From Melampsora larici-populina 98AG31 (Eukaryota > Basidiomycota > Pucciniomycetes > Pucciniales > Melampsoraceae): a stretch of 64,000 bases of DNA. This document shows positions 36,401-46,977 of this stretch, in pieces; position 1 is the first letter of the stretch; every line of letters starts with the position of its first letter. Location of the stretch: NCBI RefSeq assembly GCF_000204055.1, contig NW_006768848.1, positions 186,001-250,000 of the forward strand, written 5' to 3'. Both the position numbers and the translations under genes were made by a program. Below the pieces are notes generated by a model. The model was given only the letters and a program-made list of their open reading frames with translations, was not told the DNA's origin and made no database searches.

Positions 36401-37930
36401 GAAATCATGGCGATGCTAGGCAACCTTTACGAGGAACAGATCGACGCCAATCACTCGCCTGAGCACAGTGCTGCGGTAGTGGCTGATGCGGAGGCAAAGA
36501 TGAACGCAGATCAAAGGAGGGTCTTCGACAACGTCGCCAACTGGATGCGACTTGGGAAGGCTGGGATGATGTATCTGGACGGACCTGGTGGGACCGGGAA
36601 GACTTTTGTGTTAAATGTGTGTCTTCATTATTGCAATGCTAACAACATCGATGCTCAGGCGGTCGCATCCTCCGGAGTGGCAGCTCTCCTGCTTTTCAAA
36701 GGACAGACGGCGCACACGGCTTTCAAAGTTCCGTTGCGGACCACTGACGAGTCCAGATGTGGTTTCGGTCTTGGGGAAAAGCTTGGCGAAAATCTAAAAA
36801 AATTATGATTTCTTGTGTGGGACGAAGTGGCTATGCAGAACAATTCAGTCCTCATGTGTGTGGACCGCAGCCTGCGCGATCTGTGAGGAATTGACGAACC
36901 TTTTGGCAGTGTGGCTGTGCTCTTTTCCGGGGATTTTTGACAAACCATGCCTGTGGTGCGCTCAGCAAGCATTGAGCAACAGGCCCAGGCGTCATTAAAG
37001 AGATGTGAGCTGTGGCCTATGATCGAGAAATTCAGCCTCTTTGAAAACCTTCGGCTTAGAGGCAAACCTCAGGACAGCGAAGAGACACGACAGGGCAACG
37101 CCGAATTTGCGAAGTGGCTGCTGACTTTGGGAAATGGCAGTGATCAGCTTGAAGACTTCGCGCCGGTCGATATCGGGAGATGCAACATATTCAGTGTTCC
37201 AGAAAGTGCTGGACTTGATGTCACACCTGTGCACCAAATGTACAAAGACGCCAGAAATTTGGTCCGATCTATGGATTGGCTAGCGCTCGCGAAGTATTAC
37301 GCCGAGAGATGTGTGATCACCCCTCTTAACAAGAAAGTGACGGCCATTAACAAGTCGTGTTTGGACTACGCTGAAGGCGAAGAGATGGTGTCCAAGTCCA
37401 TTGATGCAATGGACGAAGACTACGAAGAACCAGTCTCAACGGAAATACTCAATGGACAAGACTTTCCGTCCTTCCCTCGCCACACCTTGAGACTGAAGGT
37501 TGGGGTTCCGATCATTTTGCTCAGGAATCTCAACTTGGCACAAGGACTCTGTAACGGCACACGTCTCGTGGTGACTGCTTGTGCATCATCCGCACTGAGA
37601 TGCCGGGTAATTACAGGCGAGAAGAAAGGCCGAGTCGTGATCATACCACAAATAAAACTATTGCATGAGGGGGATGAGTTGTTCCCAGTCCGGTTTTATC
37701 GATTCCAATTCCCAGTGGCTATTGCATACTGCATGACTATCAATAAGTCGCAAGGACAAAGCCTCGATAAGGTGTTGGTGCTATTGCCCGATTCCGTCTT
37801 TGCACACGGCCAGCTTTATGTAGCTTTATCCAGGTGCACATTGGCCGCCGAAGTCCAAGTGAGTATGACGGATTCCTTTGGGAGTAACGAAACTATCAAT
37901 ATAGTCCACCGGTCGTTTATTGCTGAATGA
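33484..37930 (+). pseudogene. Helitron Rep-helicase (RepHel2), full length with three in-frame TGA codons
   Basis: Exons 33484-33772, 33836-34459, 34522-35574 and 35634-37930 join to 1421 codons with no frameshift. Key motifs: the N-terminal Cys pattern (CQGCGALHW), HUH FQKRALPHAHLLLIV, Rep IKYIYKYISKGHD, Walker A DGPGGTGKTFVL, Walker B FLVWDEVAM, LFSGDF, TINKSQGQS and ALSRC. Stops are TGA at 36806-36808, 36884-36886 and 36938-36940, all within a ~135-nt stretch around helicase motifs II-III. The last two sit where RepHel1 has Arg (DLRGID, GDFRQ), so CGA to TGA is the simplest explanation. Everything else is intact, so inactivation looks recent relative to RepHel1. Ends of the Helitron are not located. 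Confidence 0.93.
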
Positions 37931-38136
37931 TACCTAACACGACAAAGACTGCAACTTTCAACGGTTGAGAGAAGTAAAGCAAAGAATTATTAACGCCACG
38001 TCCTTACTATTGTACATGAAGAGTAGGGCGGAGATTGGGTTGTTACAGGCTTTGCCGGACCCTCAACGGTATCAAATCGAACAATCATCAGCCATAAAGA
38101 TTCACTAATGTAGGGCATCACAACTCTCATCCCGTA

Positions 38137-38519
38137 CACTGCCAGCATTAAATATGTTCCCTGGTCGGAACATGACCTAGTCTGGGAATATCATTGAGAG
38201 AAGAATGGTGCATCAAATCATCTTGCACTGCACATCTGAGCCATAAAGCATACACTACATATGTGCAAACATCTGAGTAAATGCTCAGCTATCAGCTACA
38301 TACAGGTCCGCTCAGTTATCTGCTCATCTAGATAAGAAGTTCATGTGTAATACATGCTGTAAGTTTGTTCAGATTGAGCCACACATCTCAAAATATTGAC
38401 TACATATATCACAATGGCTACTCAGGAAATATTCATGGAGCTGTGTAACAGTAGCAGGATGGGAATGTGATCACTAGGACCCATATTCCCATCTGGGAAC
38501 CTCTTTAATGCTGGCAGTG
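38137..38519. mobile_element. CACTA-type MITE, 383 bp, TSD GTA
   Basis: The left end CACTGCCAGCATTAAA and right end TTTAATGCTGGCAGTG are perfect inverted 16-mers. The duplication GTA flanks both sides (38134-38136 and 38520-38522). The subterminal sequence (CACTACATATGTGC, ACATACAGGTC, GCTCAGTTATCTGC) is related to the arms of the element at 31970-32592, so it is a shorter member of the same family. It lies ~200 bp after RepHel2. Confidence 0.88.
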
Positions 38520-40696
38520 GTAGTGTCCAGTCATCACCATTGACCGTCGTGTTTTATAACAATGTCATTGAAGCCATAAATTTTTTGTATCACTGAATAC
38601 GTGTAAAATAATTTTGTGTTCCATTTGAGTACGCATACTGTTGTTGCAATGGATTGCCGCCAATTCCAATCATAACTCTGCATGCGTTGTTGGCAGAAGA
38701 ACGATGGCCCGATGGATGACTCCCCTTGGACCGTTGTAGAACTTATAACCCAACAAGGGTTATACAGAGCTGGAAGAGGATAATCTACTAATAAAATGAC
38801 TAGTAGAAGTTGTCTAAGGACTGCTCTTCTAAAACAACACAATCAGAAAGAGCTCTGTTGTATTGAGTACTGATAAGGCACCAGAGAAATATAACTTCAC
38901 ACGTAATTTTAACTTCAAAAGCACACTTTGTATTACTATCAACACTGCTATAGTGTTATTCCCAATTGATAACTGAAAAAAATAAGCAATATCTGATTGA
39001 TATTATTCCCAATAAGTCTTTATGACTATAAAACTAAAGTAAATTTCTCTTTATAACTGTAATAAAGGGCGTATTTAAGTGAACAGGTACTATTAAAATA
39101 AGTTTATGATGATAAACAAAATAATAATGGCGTAAATGATAAAGAAAAAAAGGGGAACAACAGTCCCAAAACCCTCTCAAAGTATATATAACAATGTACT
39201 AGAACTTTTACAATGGTCAACAGCCTCAAAACCAATCAAATCCGCCCAAAATTCCCTAAAAACCCTATGATGACGCAATGTAATGGTTTTGTTACTAATA
39301 AATGATGTAATTTTCACAGCTAAAAGTGATCAATGACGCAATAATATGATGTACAGCACTTCTTATGATGAATACAGGTGATTTTTTTCTTGTAAACTAG
39401 CTGAAAACCAATTTTTGAGATTACGAATTTTTTCAGATGTGCTCCAATTTTTGATTACTAAAGTGCATCTTGTAGCCCACGTGTTACTGATCATTTCTGA
39501 CACCTACATGACCTACTTCTGATGAGTGATGAGTAAGATATTGAGTTGTGAAGTTAAGGTTTTTAGTGTTACATATGACTTGTGACTGTAAATTCGAGAT
39601 TCACACCAATTCTTTATTTGCCTTATAACTTTTTACACACACCTCCGTTACTAATGATTTAAAGTTTGTACATTATGTAATCCACTCTTCTGCGTTGAAT
39701 GAGCCATCTACCAACCTATTCTGACGTCATTTGACATATGTAATTAGCTGAAAACCTCCATTTTCCACGAATTTCACCCATTTTCTTCACTTTTCACAGC
39801 TACTACTATCTTTTTCTTGCTCATGTAATATGACATCATCATCTATAGCCTTAAAAATCCCGGAAAATCCTCTTGGCAACCTTAAATTCCATCACTACCA
39901 CTATTACACAACCAAACTACACGTGTACCTCTTGTTTACCAACTTCGAAAAAGTGCTTTTTTCCTAATAACTTCTGTTTCTACTTATCAACCTTGAAGAT
40001 TAAAATTGTCATAGTATCATATAATGTTGTTCTTTCATATTCTAACCTCACAATACCCATAACTTTATTTTTACTAACCTAAAAACCATTTTCCAACCTT
40101 TATACCTATAATTTCGAATTTTTCTTATGTTTTTCTTTCTTTCTTTTTGTAATAAATTTGTAAGTAAACTATAATGATCTTAATATATAATGTGAAATAA
40201 AATGATGTAATGTTGACCTAATGACCAATACATAAGCCTACAAGAGCTTCAATTGATCAAAAACCTCCATTTCGAATTTTCTTTCCTGCTGAATCCTGCT
40301 AATAAACTGGTAAACTGGTAATTGTGAATTTTTTAATTGATCCCATAAATTGATCACCACACCGTAAGGGTCCCAATAGTCACATATGTCACGCTGATGG
40401 GCAGGATGTGTTTCTACGCACATGGAGGTTGCTCTTCTTGATATCATTCCCGTATCAACGTGTAACCGCCCCTAGGGTATAGGTGGAGGAGGTCGAAGAT
40501 GATGACCACAGTAGGAACCTAAGGGTCTACGTAGCAGATGTGAATGCCATTGTAGAACTCACTCTGCGGTCATAAATGCAACAACACAAAGAATGGTAGC
40601 TCTCCTGCCTGCAATGCAATTTTTGCTATCATCGTAAAGACACCATCCTTACTGTTTCTCTATTTTATCGGCACTTTATATTCCGTGTACTTCTTC
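38520..40696. other. AT-rich intergenic region
   Basis: No gene is supportable. The stretch is strongly AT-rich with recurrent words such as TGATGACGCAAT and AATATGATGT(A), and a pyrimidine-rich run at 39830-40150. It may be decayed MITE or LTR DNA, but I cannot define ends. Confidence 0.5.
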
Positions 40697-42072
40697 ATGC
40701 CGTCATATTCTACACTAAGGCTCATGCCGAAATTAGATTGTGGTGTGCTCCCGCCTGAAGTCATAGAGCGTATCATGATGTTTTACATGGCAATAGCAGC
40801 TTTCAAGCCAACTAATGCCACCAACAGTGGTGAAGAACGCTTCCTGGTCATACGTACAACCATCCACTTGCAACGACTACGGCTTATCTCTCGCAACTGG
40901 GCAAGAGTCGTACCATATTTCCTCTTTGACTCAATACGCCTACAGACTCGCGGAATGGCACATCGGCTTCTGGACACTTGGCAAGGCTCAATCCTCAGCT
41001 CTGCCGACTCACCTCTGCGATATCTTTCAATAGAAGACTTATTCGGTTACAGTCCAGCTGATCCCGAAATTCACATTCCAGATAGTGTGATGATACAATG
41101 TGCTCTTAGTATACCTATGTATACAGGTGCAAAGATCATCCACACCTTTGGTATAAACATCACTAGCTTATCTTTGATCTTTGGCAATTGCATGATGGTA
41201 TCGGATGATATGATAGAAGCGGTGAAATATATTAAATGCCTGGATAAACTTACGCTCATCAGACGATATGACTGGCCGAGACAGTTATCCACCGACTCAA
41301 ATTCAATTGCCGAACTGCTTTCTGTCGTTCCGACGCTGGAATCCCTCTCTGTGTCATTACCGTATCTAGAACCTCACTTCTTACTTGATGGCAGTCTGCC
41401 ATGCTTAAGGCACTTCTGGTTTGAATACTTTGCCAGCAGTCGATATGCCCTGTCTCAAATCGTCCGTGCGGCATCTAGAACACTTAACACAATCGAATAC
41501 GAATCTGAGGATCCAGTGACCAACCGACCAGCTGGGATTCTAGGTGAATCTCAATTCAACTTGGAATGTCTGTGTATTGACAACATTCCGACCAACCTTC
41601 CCCAGACCACATCATTTACTCTCTTCCCCAAGCTTTGGTGTGTTCGAACGACGTCCTGGCCTGCAATGGACTTTGACTTGGGATGGCTATAGCAAGGGTT
41701 CTTTCGGTCGCTAAGGACTTTAGTTACCAAGTATCTGGATGGGCATATCTATTGGTGGCATGTGTTGCTTTTAATACATGATGGACACTTTCCAAGGCCA
41801 CTCCACTTTAAGCACATAGTATTTACCACCATAAGAGGCACAAGTCTGGTAGATGACGACTTGGTTTATGCGTTTGATAAGTACGACATACATTGTCATT
41901 TCATGCCAGAGCTCAAGTTCGAGGAAATTCTGGTTTGTGTTTCTCTTTATATGTCTTACTTCGCAATGTTATAATGGGTTGTTGTGCGTTAGCTAAGGCT
42001 TTCTCTATGACACAGGAGCTGGACATGAGGCTTAATGGGCCAGTTAAAAAGCTACCTGATGACTGGGTTTGA
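40697..42072 (+). pseudogene. F-box/LRR-like protein gene with one in-frame TAG
   Basis: Exon 1 is 40697-41932 and exon 2 is 42016-42072 (donor GTTTGT, acceptor CACAG). The N-terminus is F-box-like: LPPEVIERIMMFY, then LRLISRNWARVVPYFLFDSIRL. Leucine-rich segments follow (LRYLSIEDL, LTSLSLIFGNC, LDKLTLIRRYD, LESLSVSLPYL, LRHFWFEYF). This architecture is typical of fungal F-box proteins that recruit substrates to SCF ubiquitin ligases. TAG at 41690-41692 interrupts the frame after DLGWL, yet the same frame stays open for 80 more codons and splices cleanly to VKKLPDDWV-TGA. Hence a single nonsense change (CAG to TAG is possible) or readthrough. Some copies of this gene class in fungi travel with TEs; its position between Helitron parts raises that option here. 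Confidence 0.65.
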
Positions 42073-42349
42073 CGAACAGGCAGGTTGTTCAGTAAGTTAC
42101 TGAAGGCCGTCAGAAATACAATGATCGCTATTCAATTTCATGCTAAAATGATGACTCGTAGTGGCTGTATTTGTTGTGAGAAGGGAATGTAAATTGTCGA
42201 TCTAATACCTTGCTAAATTTCATGTTGTCGGTTCCTCGCTGTGTTGGAGACGGGTAATACCTTTGCTTGTGGTAAGAGGTCAATGTAACGTGAACATTTT
42301 GTATCTCGCTTGATATTGTGATTCTTGCTTTGTCACTTACATGCGCAGA

Positions 42350-42819
42350 TGATGACAGGTAGCGCCTTCTTTTTGTTTGTGAAACATTGGAATAGATACG
42401 ACATGAACTTTACATCAGAATGATGAACGCAGACTGTATCAGTACGGGCCGGGTATCTACATGTAGACACCGTGTGGTCTTTTGTCCGCTTTCGAAGCCA
42501 GGGTCAAGTTAAAAGTTGGGGCAGGGTCTAAGTGCATAAGGCGGCTGGCCGCCCAGGGTCTAGTGCTCTGAATGAAGGAAATGTCGTGAACCTAAGAGGG
42601 AATGTAGTGAAGTACGATGAAGCCAGTGCGACTTGGGAAGTGAAGGTTAGTGACTTTGGATTCGTGGGACGTGTGTTTAGCTAACCACGTTGTTGGATAT
42701 AGGTAACGGCGTTTCGCATGGTGCACAAGAAGCGACTAGTACGCCGAAGCCGCCGGCAACGTGGCCTGCCGGCGCTCCGAGAAGGTTACAGAAGAATCAG
42801 GAGACGTCGTCGGGGGTGA
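42350..42819 (+). pseudogene. acc5: degenerate Helitron-associated accessory gene remnant
   Basis: The last exon (42703-42819) is clean: VTAFRMVHKKR followed by an Arg-rich tail and TGA. It is preceded by a family-type intron (GTTAGT...ATATAG) and an exon end TWEVK at 42645, equivalent to WIVE (acc1), YVFQVE (acc2) and WMVK (acc3). Upstream, ALNEGNVVNLRGNVV resembles acc1 VLIQDGKETLVHGFIV. Further upstream, RFEARVKLKV (about 42488-42517) and FFLFVKHWNRYDM (about 42365-42405) may be decayed counterparts of FEVEYRI and the H-x-D-Y motif, but need a frameshift. The gene's 5' part is not recognisable. Confidence 0.5.
42540..42563 (+). repeat. GC-rich hairpin followed by CTAG
   Basis: Stem GGCGGC-TG-GCCGCC (42540-42553), then six bases and CTAG (42560-42563) with T next. 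Hairpin + ~10 nt + CTRR + T is the layout of a Helitron 3' end, but this copy may instead be part of the decayed acc5 exon. Confidence 0.4.
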
Positions 42820-42974
42820 TTTGTCCCGTTCAGAACACGAGCATTGTACAAAGTTGTAACTAGATGAGTATAGTGAAAATAGTTGTACATGTAATGTCCC
42901 TGCGTTAGTGTGGCGGTGTCACTGGGTCACGACGGGCATTCGTTGAGTCCCAATTAGGCGGTGAAATGTATAAG

Positions 42975-43000
42975 GGGCGGCGCAGCCGCCCAAGACCTCG
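42975..43000 (+). repeat. GC-rich hairpin followed by CTCG
   Basis: Stem GGGCGGC-GCA-GCCGCCC (42975-42991), then AAGAC and CTCG ending at 43000, with T next. It shares ATAAGG..CGGC and GCCGCCCA with the hairpin 435 bp upstream. A possible related Helitron-like terminus; the CTCG end does not fit CTRR strictly. Confidence 0.35.
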
Positions 43001-43496
43001 TTATTACATAAGATGCTGTTCTGAAAAAAGTGAGATTCTCGGATAGCCTTATCAAAAAACTTGGCGTTTTACACCGAGTTTCACATCGAATTGCGCGGTA
43101 GATTCATAAGATCATTCCCCAGACGATGAGATGGGTAACCCACTGTAGACGCCATGTACGAAACAATTACCCAAAAGATGAATTTGACTCCCATGCAGTG
43201 GATCGAAGATGCTTGGATGAGACCATCTCATTGGAGATAATACGAACGAAAGTGGGTAATTTATTCCTCACCACTCCTACAGCACAAGAGCTCGAAATGA
43301 ACGATCACACGAAACACAGGAAGAAGAAACACAGAAACAACTGAACAGCCCCAAAGTACTAATAATCGCGCGCACAAGATAAATAGAAATCTGAAGTTAC
43401 AAGCACGAGAAACCAACAAAACCTAATGAAAGCGAGGAAGAGAATGGAGAAGAAAAACTCGGAAAACGTCAAGGTCGTGAACATCTAGAGAATCAA

Positions 43497-44530
43497 TCAT
43501 GCACAAGCATCAATGGCGGATTTGACACTTGCAGTCAACGAAGCACGCAAGTTCAAAGTGTCAAGGTCTGAAGAGATGTAGGTGAATAAAGCTTCGAGGT
43601 AGGTCTGATAGACATAAAAGTACGTTAATCACTAGTCTGAGAAGATCAGTTTGAGGAGTATGATGACTAACCTCGAGCAATTGCTCCAAGCCTACAAGAG
43701 CAGTGTGGACAGTCGACTTCAAGTTCAATTTCACCAAGAGGGAAACATTGGCGGAGATGAAGACGAAGAGTTTTTTCTGCACAGATGCGAACTAAAAAAT
43801 GCAAAGGATAGGAGAAGAAAACTTGAATAATGTGATCGTCTCTACTATCCGAGTGATAGAAACACGTACCACTTTGAAGGCTTCGTAGACTGTAGCAGCG
43901 ACCGTAGCATCTGTGCAAGCAACGACGTTCTGATAGGGAGAAAAAGGGAGCTTCAGTCACTGTCAACAAGCGGATGAGGTCACGCACAGACTGACATTGA
44001 GGGTAGCGAGAGTAGCCTGGAGCTGCTGAGTAGTATGAGTTAGAATGGGTACCACGAGGTTTGAAACTAAGCCCGAAACTAGCATGGCTGAACCGCCAAT
44101 CGCGTTGGTCAAGACTTGAGAGAGGCCATTACAAGTGTCGAATAAGTTGAGAAATGCACTCTGGAGTAAAGAAAACATCATCCATCATGTTAGAATTTCC
44201 AAAAACGATCTTCGCACTGGGAAAGAAACGTGGTGAACTCACAGCATCGACGTTGGCACCGATGTTACCACCGGCAACGGAGCCAGTCGAGCTCCTTTCT
44301 CGTAGATGGATGGATGTCACGGACTTTGCCACTGAACAAGCTTTTGCAATCAATTCTGCCTGTTGGTACTCGTAGATTGATAAATCAGAACAGCTCAAGG
44401 CGTTAACAGCGCTGGTTGAGGCCAAGTTGGTGCCGGGGAGCAGCGGCTGAATCTTTGAAGGAGCGCAAAGAGAGAGCGACGCATAGGTTGCGACAATAAC
44501 AACGCTAGTAAAGGTACGTGAGAAAACCAT
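43497..44530 (-). CDS. Secreted protein, 5 exons, 246 aa, function unknown
   Basis: Minus-strand exons 44530-44243, 44160-43996, 43929-43870, 43791-43672 and 43604-43497 are all multiples of three (96, 55, 20, 40, 36 codons), so every intron is phase 0. The N-terminus is a clear signal peptide (MVFSRTFTSVVIVATYASLS, cleavage near CAPS). The mature protein is helix-prone, Ala/Val/Leu/Thr-rich, with scattered Cys (LSCSDL, KACSVA, DTCNGL, VACTDA, IDACA), resembling small secreted helical proteins expanded in rust and other basidiomycete genomes. No catalytic motif is visible. It may sit in the cell wall or apoplast; that is inference. The gene appears intact. Confidence 0.78.
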
Positions 44531-46977
44531 GTTGGATATAGAAAGTGTTGGTGATAAGCGAAAAGCCTGTGGTGATTGGAAAAATTTAAAAGTTGAGAAA
44601 GTTGATATATTCGAATGAAAGGAAGTATGTTGATGAAAGGTTCCCAATGATGGCCTCCAATGATCAGTTCTTATAGTTTTTCCTCCATTACCGAGTCTAC
44701 ATTTGGTGTTCTGTGCAGAACCGTCGAGACGTTGAAGGTTAATGAATTTTTGTCAAATTGCACATCGCCTCGCACATTCACTCCTGCCAGGTGTGCCTGA
44801 TTCTACTGAGTTCAAGGACGAAGTCACATTGAACACATTCTTGCGACTGGCTCACTATTAACTTCAAGGGCATATCGTTGGACCAGGAGATGTGGATTTG
44901 TAGGGCCACGTTGACTCAATCACTTGTGAATCCGGCGCGCTACTTCATCAATCATATGCTCTCTGAGCCGCTTGATCAAGCCAGACCTCGGCTTCGATTA
45001 CGAACAGCACAGGCTGAACGACAGCTTTGGCTTGAGAGCTGTTCAGGGAAAAAGTTCGCTGAAATAATCAGGATCTACGTTCGTGATAAAGTTCCTGCAA
45101 AAGGAAGCCGGAAGATGTTTGGTTCCGGTTTTCTATGAACCCAACACCATCTTTCACGCGATGAGTGTCGAATCAGATAAGCAGTCTACGCGTTTTGCTC
45201 TACATCCATATCCTGGTTCATCAAGCTCGGATGATGGGAGAGATGTAAGGGAACATACCACGGAAAAAGTAGGAGTAAGAAGCCCTGTGGTTTCTTCGTC
45301 TCCCTGTGTAGATTCGTGAGCATCAGCAGAGTTGTGATTCCCAATTCCCGCCCGCCGCCCGGACGGATCACAATTTGTAAAGTTCCTGCGCAGTCAACGC
45401 AGCATGCCTCATCCGGTCACAAGCGTACATTTACCAATTCCCAAAAAAACACAAGATATTCAGTCATTGGTAATGCCCTTGTTGAGTGAGCTTGTGCGGA
45501 ATCAAGGCTCTCTCCAAGGAATTCTATTGGGAACAATATAGGTGAGGGTCGCAAGGAACCGTTGGTCCTTTTCAGAAAATCCGCCGACAGCGTTGCGAGC
45601 TGGTGAGCTGCGCTAAGGTTATCGATTCCCATATTTCAGGATAGGTTGCAGACACCTTTTTGGCTAGGTCCTTCGATAGCATTATTTTAGAATACAATGT
45701 TCACAATCATATGACATGATATGATGATGATGAGCTGCAATGACAAGATTTGAACAATAGGAAGAGTTGGATGGGAAGCTTATAAGTTACAGCTGTTGTG
45801 AAAACTATTGGTAAGTTTTGAGGCCATGTGTGTTGCGCAGATTTAACTAAGGTTTAATCTGCGTTTCAAAACTCATTTTTTTTTGATATTTCAAGCCTAA
45901 ATTATAATTTGCTTCCTTCCAACTTTGTCCATCATAAGAAGCATTCTCCAATCATTCATCGACTTCGAGGTTCAAGAAACTTAAAATGCCTGTGCCTCGA
46001 CCTCTGGTCTCACCTCCGGTTCCACCCCCATTGGACCCCTCGACTTCGTTCCACTGGCCACTTCAACATTTCACTTTTGACATCGAATTTCTCTAACACC
46101 TTCTCTACATCGATTTCAGTCTCGATAGTCAACAAGAACTTCTACGGAACCTGATCTCACTGGCTGGCGCTCAACAGACAAAAAGAGGGTACGTCTTTGC
46201 ATTTTACATAAATCAATGATTTTGAACTCAACGTTGATTGTGTGTTTTTTCTATTTCTAAGATTCATAGAAAGCACCCCTGATGGAAAGACCGTTTTGAC
46301 ATCTAGGAATCACTCTCTTCTCTACAACGATGTTAGTCTCGATAGTCAAGAAGACCTTGTACGGAACCTGTTTGATATCAATGGCCGTCATTGATATTCT
46401 TCGATGAAAGAAAGAGGGTATTTCTTCATATTCATACTATGAATTCAAACACGACGATAATTGTGTGTTTTTGTATTTTTCGAAGGACTTCTCAAACGCA
46501 GGACTGCCGAAGTTTCCATTCACCTTGTTCAGCATTGCTCATGTTTGTCATTAAGGTCCAGAACAATTGAAGAAATCGGGGTGATGACCTCATATGACAT
46601 CATAACTAATATGGGGGATGGGGTCAAAAACGGGGATGGGTTTGAAATGGTATAAATATTCCTGTTTTTGGCCCTTGTTGGTTTTGGCTCTCATCGATCT
46701 CACCTAGTAAGATTGGATATTATTGCTTTTTTGTCTGTCTCCTTCTCAAATATTCTCTTCTGACCAATTGTTCCTTCATTCTTTCCTTGCTTAGGCACTT
46801 GTTTAGTCAAATTCAATATTCGAAATCATCCTCTACACCACTGTCTTGTTACCAGTGCGTTTGGTTTTACCCCTGATCTTTTATTCGTTTTCATCGGGCT
46901 GATACTAATAGTGTGTTTGCTTATTCTTATCCTATTTCGATGTCCAGCTTGACCAAATTTCACAGCCCATAATCAAC
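44531..46977. other. Intergenic region with a local duplication and a promoter
   Basis: No gene is supportable; frames at 44878-45138 and 45083-45319 lack motifs. Two related ~200-bp blocks near 46100-46270 and 46325-46490 share TAGTCTCGATAGTCAA, TACGGAACCTG and AAAGAGGGTA, each followed by TTGTGTGTTTTT, suggesting a tandem duplication. Upstream of the 569-aa gene there is a TATA box (46651). Confidence 0.5.
46651..46658 (+). promoter_or_regulatory. Putative TATA box of the 569-aa gene
   Basis: TATAAATA, ~320 nt upstream of ATG 46978, followed by a pyrimidine-rich leader region that could contain a 5'UTR intron. Confidence 0.4.

Noticed and set aside
21003..37930. RIP (CpA-type) as the sole cause of TE nonsense codons
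   Set aside because: Several stops fit CGA to TGA (CpG context) better than CpA, and others (TAA at 21538, TAG at 41690) are ambiguous; the count is too small for a formal claim.
44878..45319. Two overlapping ORFs upstream of the SAM-like gene
   Set aside because: No motif, no convincing introns and different phases.
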